A DNA stretch of 64,000 bases from JABWBH01 sp964526695 (GTDB lineage: Bacteria; Planctomycetota; Phycisphaerae; UBA1845): contig CAZGJA010000039.1 in assembly GCA_964526695.1 (NCBI GenBank), positions 1-64,000 of the forward strand, in the 5' to 3' direction. The notes under the pieces were generated by a model. The model was not told the origin of the DNA and made no database searches. It worked only from the letters and a program-made list of their open reading frames with translations. The translations under genes were made by a program, and so were the position numbers. Within the stretch, counting starts at the first letter, position 1; every line of letters starts with the position of its first letter. Shown here piece after piece: positions 62,464 through 64,000 of this stretch.

Positions 62464-63759
62464 ATGCGCACCGTATTTCGCTGCGGTCTGCGGTCTGTCG
62501 TGCTTCTTATTGCGGCGGCTGCGTTCAGCGCGCCTCGGCCGGTTCTTGCGCGGGTTGGCTCGGCTCCGCCGGAGTCGCCTGCGGTGTATGAGCTGGTGCT
62601 CAGCGCCGCGCTGGAACGTGTGCCCGTGCAGTACCGCTCGATCTACGAGCCGCATCGGCAGGCGATCCTGAGCTGCGCCACGGGCGGCGGCGCGGGCCGG
62701 TTCACGCCCTCGCCCGTGCTCACACGCGCGGAGTCGCACTACCTGATGCTCGACGCGGCTTCAACGGACGTCACGGCGGCGGCTCGGCTCAAGGCGGCGC
62801 GCGCGTTTCCCCCTGAGGCTGCGGCGGCTGAGAAGCTGCTGACGGAGCATGGTGAGCGCGAGGGCGGGCGGCTTCCGTGGGCGCTGGCGGAGCAGTGCGA
62901 AGCGCTCACCGGCGCGATCCGCGACCGCAACGAGCCGGAGACGGCGCGCCTCGCGGGAGTCGTCGTTCACCTCGCCGTCGACGCGGGCCTGCCTTTCAAT
63001 ACGACGATTCAACCCCTCGGGCCGACCGTGTCGCAGTTCGTCCTGCCAGGCGGGGAGTCGGCGGAAGCGTTGGAGGACTGCGCCAACGCTCGCGGTCGGA
63101 CGCAAAACGCGCTGATCCGCCGGAACCGAGCCGCATTGGTGGTTGCCCTTGCGGATTCGCAGCGTCTCTGTTCGCCGATTGAAAGCGTCGTGGCTGACGC
63201 GCTGCGCGAGATGATCAGCGCGTCCGCGGCACTGGATGCGCTGCTGGAGGCGGATCGCTTGCTCGTCGATCGCTGGGCGCTGCGCGATGGGGAGGCGTTC
63301 GTCGCCGTTGCCGAGCCGTTCCTGACGGAGCTGGATGGACGATGCCTGCCGATCATCACCGCGCGACTGGATGCGGCGGCGTGCTTCGCCGCCGCGCTGC
63401 TCGTGCAATGCGCGGCCGCGGCGAACGGCGATTCCGCGGCTGCAACCCTCGCCGCCGCATCGAAGGGCGACAAGTCCAAGCCTGCCTCGGCGCCGCCCAG
63501 GGCTGACGGATCCGCCGGGTCGCCGCCAGCCTCATCCGGCGCGGCCAGCCCGCCGAGCGCCAGCGCGTCGAAATCGGCGCCCGCGCCGGCTTCCACCGCG
63601 ACGGTGTTCATCGGAAGCAAGAACTCCAAGAAGTTCCACCGACCGGCGTGCCGTTGGGCCGAGAGCATCAAGGAGGACAACCGCGTCACGTTCGCCACCG
63701 CCGCCGCCGCGATCTCGGCCGGACGTGAGCCTTGTTCGACTTGCGAACCGAAGGATTGA
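62464..63759 (+). CDS. secreted protein with C-terminal Ada-like zinc motif
   Basis: A 431-residue exported protein (leader ending PVLARVG). The N-terminal 270 residues are helical, with VVVHLAVDAGLPFNTTIQPL resembling phospholipase C/P1-nuclease helices but without clear metal ligands. A Ser/Pro/Ala linker follows (about 320-380). The last 50 residues, FIGSKNSKKFHRPACRWAE and AGREPCSTCEPKD, are the zinc-binding pattern seen at the ends of some nucleases and Ada-like proteins (HRPxC...PCxxC). Starts at ATG 62464, 42 bases after etfA. Confidence 0.7.
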   Translation: MRTVFRCGLRSVVLLIAAAAFSAPRPVLARVGSAPPESPAVYELVLSAALERVPVQYRSIYEPHRQAILSCATGGGAGRFTPSPVLTRAESHYLMLDAASTDVTAAARLKAARAFPPEAAAAEKLLTEHGEREGGRLPWALAEQCEALTGAIRDRNEPETARLAGVVVHLAVDAGLPFNTTIQPLGPTVSQFVLPGGESAEALEDCANARGRTQNALIRRNRAALVVALADSQRLCSPIESVVADALREMISASAALDALLEADRLLVDRWALRDGEAFVAVAEPFLTELDGRCLPIITARLDAAACFAAALLVQCAAAANGDSAAATLAAASKGDKSKPASAPPRADGSAGSPPASSGAASPPSASASKSAPAPASTATVFIGSKNSKKFHRPACRWAESIKEDNRVTFATAAAAISAGREPCSTCEPKD

Positions 63760-63851
63760 CCCGCTTAAGTCCAAGCCGCTGAGGGGTCGTCGAGAGGGTT
63801 TCGTCCAGAGACCGGCAGCCTGTCATGCAGAACGGCTCCGAATGACCGTCG

Positions 63852-64000
63852 ATCAGCCGTGCTCGCCCGTGCTTACGACTTCGAGCAACTGCACGCCCTC
63901 GCGGCCGTTGCAGTGAATCACGCCCACGCGCCCGAAAGCCTCGGTCATCGCGGGTCGTCCGAAGCACGCCAGAACCGGCGATCCTGACGTGAAGCGGTAG
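63852..64000 (-). CDS. C-terminal end of an unknown protein (runs off the right edge)
   Basis: Only 48 codons plus the stop are visible: YRFTSGSPVLACFGRPAMTE, then FGRVGVIHCNGREGVQLLEV and the end STGEHG. It is protein-like and on the minus strand, facing the previous gene. Family not recognised from this fragment. Confidence 0.5.

Overview
The window is GC-rich chromosomal DNA that most probably comes from a member of the Planctomycetota, close to the Phycisphaerae in style. This is inferred from protein features, not from a marker gene. Two genes (4876-6060, 56060-56851) encode planctomycete-style pseudopilin-like proteins with a GFTLIELLV leader followed by a secreted globular part. The protein at 38548-39240 ends in a VPVPAAAW sorting tail of the PEP-CTERM type. 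Many genes encode secreted or lipoprotein products of unknown function. Intergenic gaps are filled with short palindromic repeats. There is no rRNA operon, phage, CRISPR array or classical insertion sequence; one tRNA-Leu (CAG) lies at 9245-9328.

Layout. 1-9 kb: end of a GH29 alpha-L-fucosidase, trpS, a secreted unknown protein, a pseudopilin-like protein, a lone CpaE/TadZ-type ATPase, and a 62-residue lipoprotein with a strong ribosome site and terminator. 9-16 kb: tRNA-Leu, ArfB-type ribosome rescue factor, a sugar-type ABC importer (binding protein and two permeases, no ATPase in view), and an overlapping secreted protein with three FKBP-like domains. 16-21 kb: PtsN-like IIA protein, a coupled pair of lipoproteins (TolB-like propeller and CsgG/LpoB-like), and a XerC/D recombinase. 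21-27 kb: full-length UvrA, a 21-bp heptad-encoding repeat, the c-di-AMP pair cdaA-ybbR, and a small frameshifted secreted gene. 27-34 kb: two tandem 12-kelch-repeat proteins, a membrane protein and a FecR-domain protein. 34-40 kb: a REP-associated tyrosine transposase (RAYT) flanked by its probable REP palindromes, a sigma-54 activator, a secreted toroid protein, the VPVPAAAW-tailed protein and a lipoprotein. 40-48 kb: a half-length UvrA with a basic tail, a TPR lipoprotein, a HupE/UreJ-type membrane protein and a LolA/TlpA-like secreted protein. 48-64 kb: UDP-glucuronate decarboxylase, three tandem DUF4139-like secreted paralogues, pyrB, a pseudopilin, a glycosyltransferase, a zinc-ribbon membrane protein, pheS, etfB and etfA separated by an unrelated small membrane gene, a secreted protein with an Ada-like zinc motif, and the end of an unknown gene at the right edge.

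The housekeeping genes (trpS, pheS, pyrB, uvrA, xer, cdaA, etfBA, UXS) look intact, though several carry unusual insertions or motif changes. The most interesting items are the half-size UvrA with a histone-like tail, the RAYT/REP locus, at least eight families of palindromic repeats (one dispersed in nine places and expanded into a 55-bp tandem array), the DLG change in the diadenylate cyclase motif, the FKBP protein with a degenerate hydrolase-like front half, and 9-10 nt G/C tracts inside genes for secreted and DNA-repair proteins.
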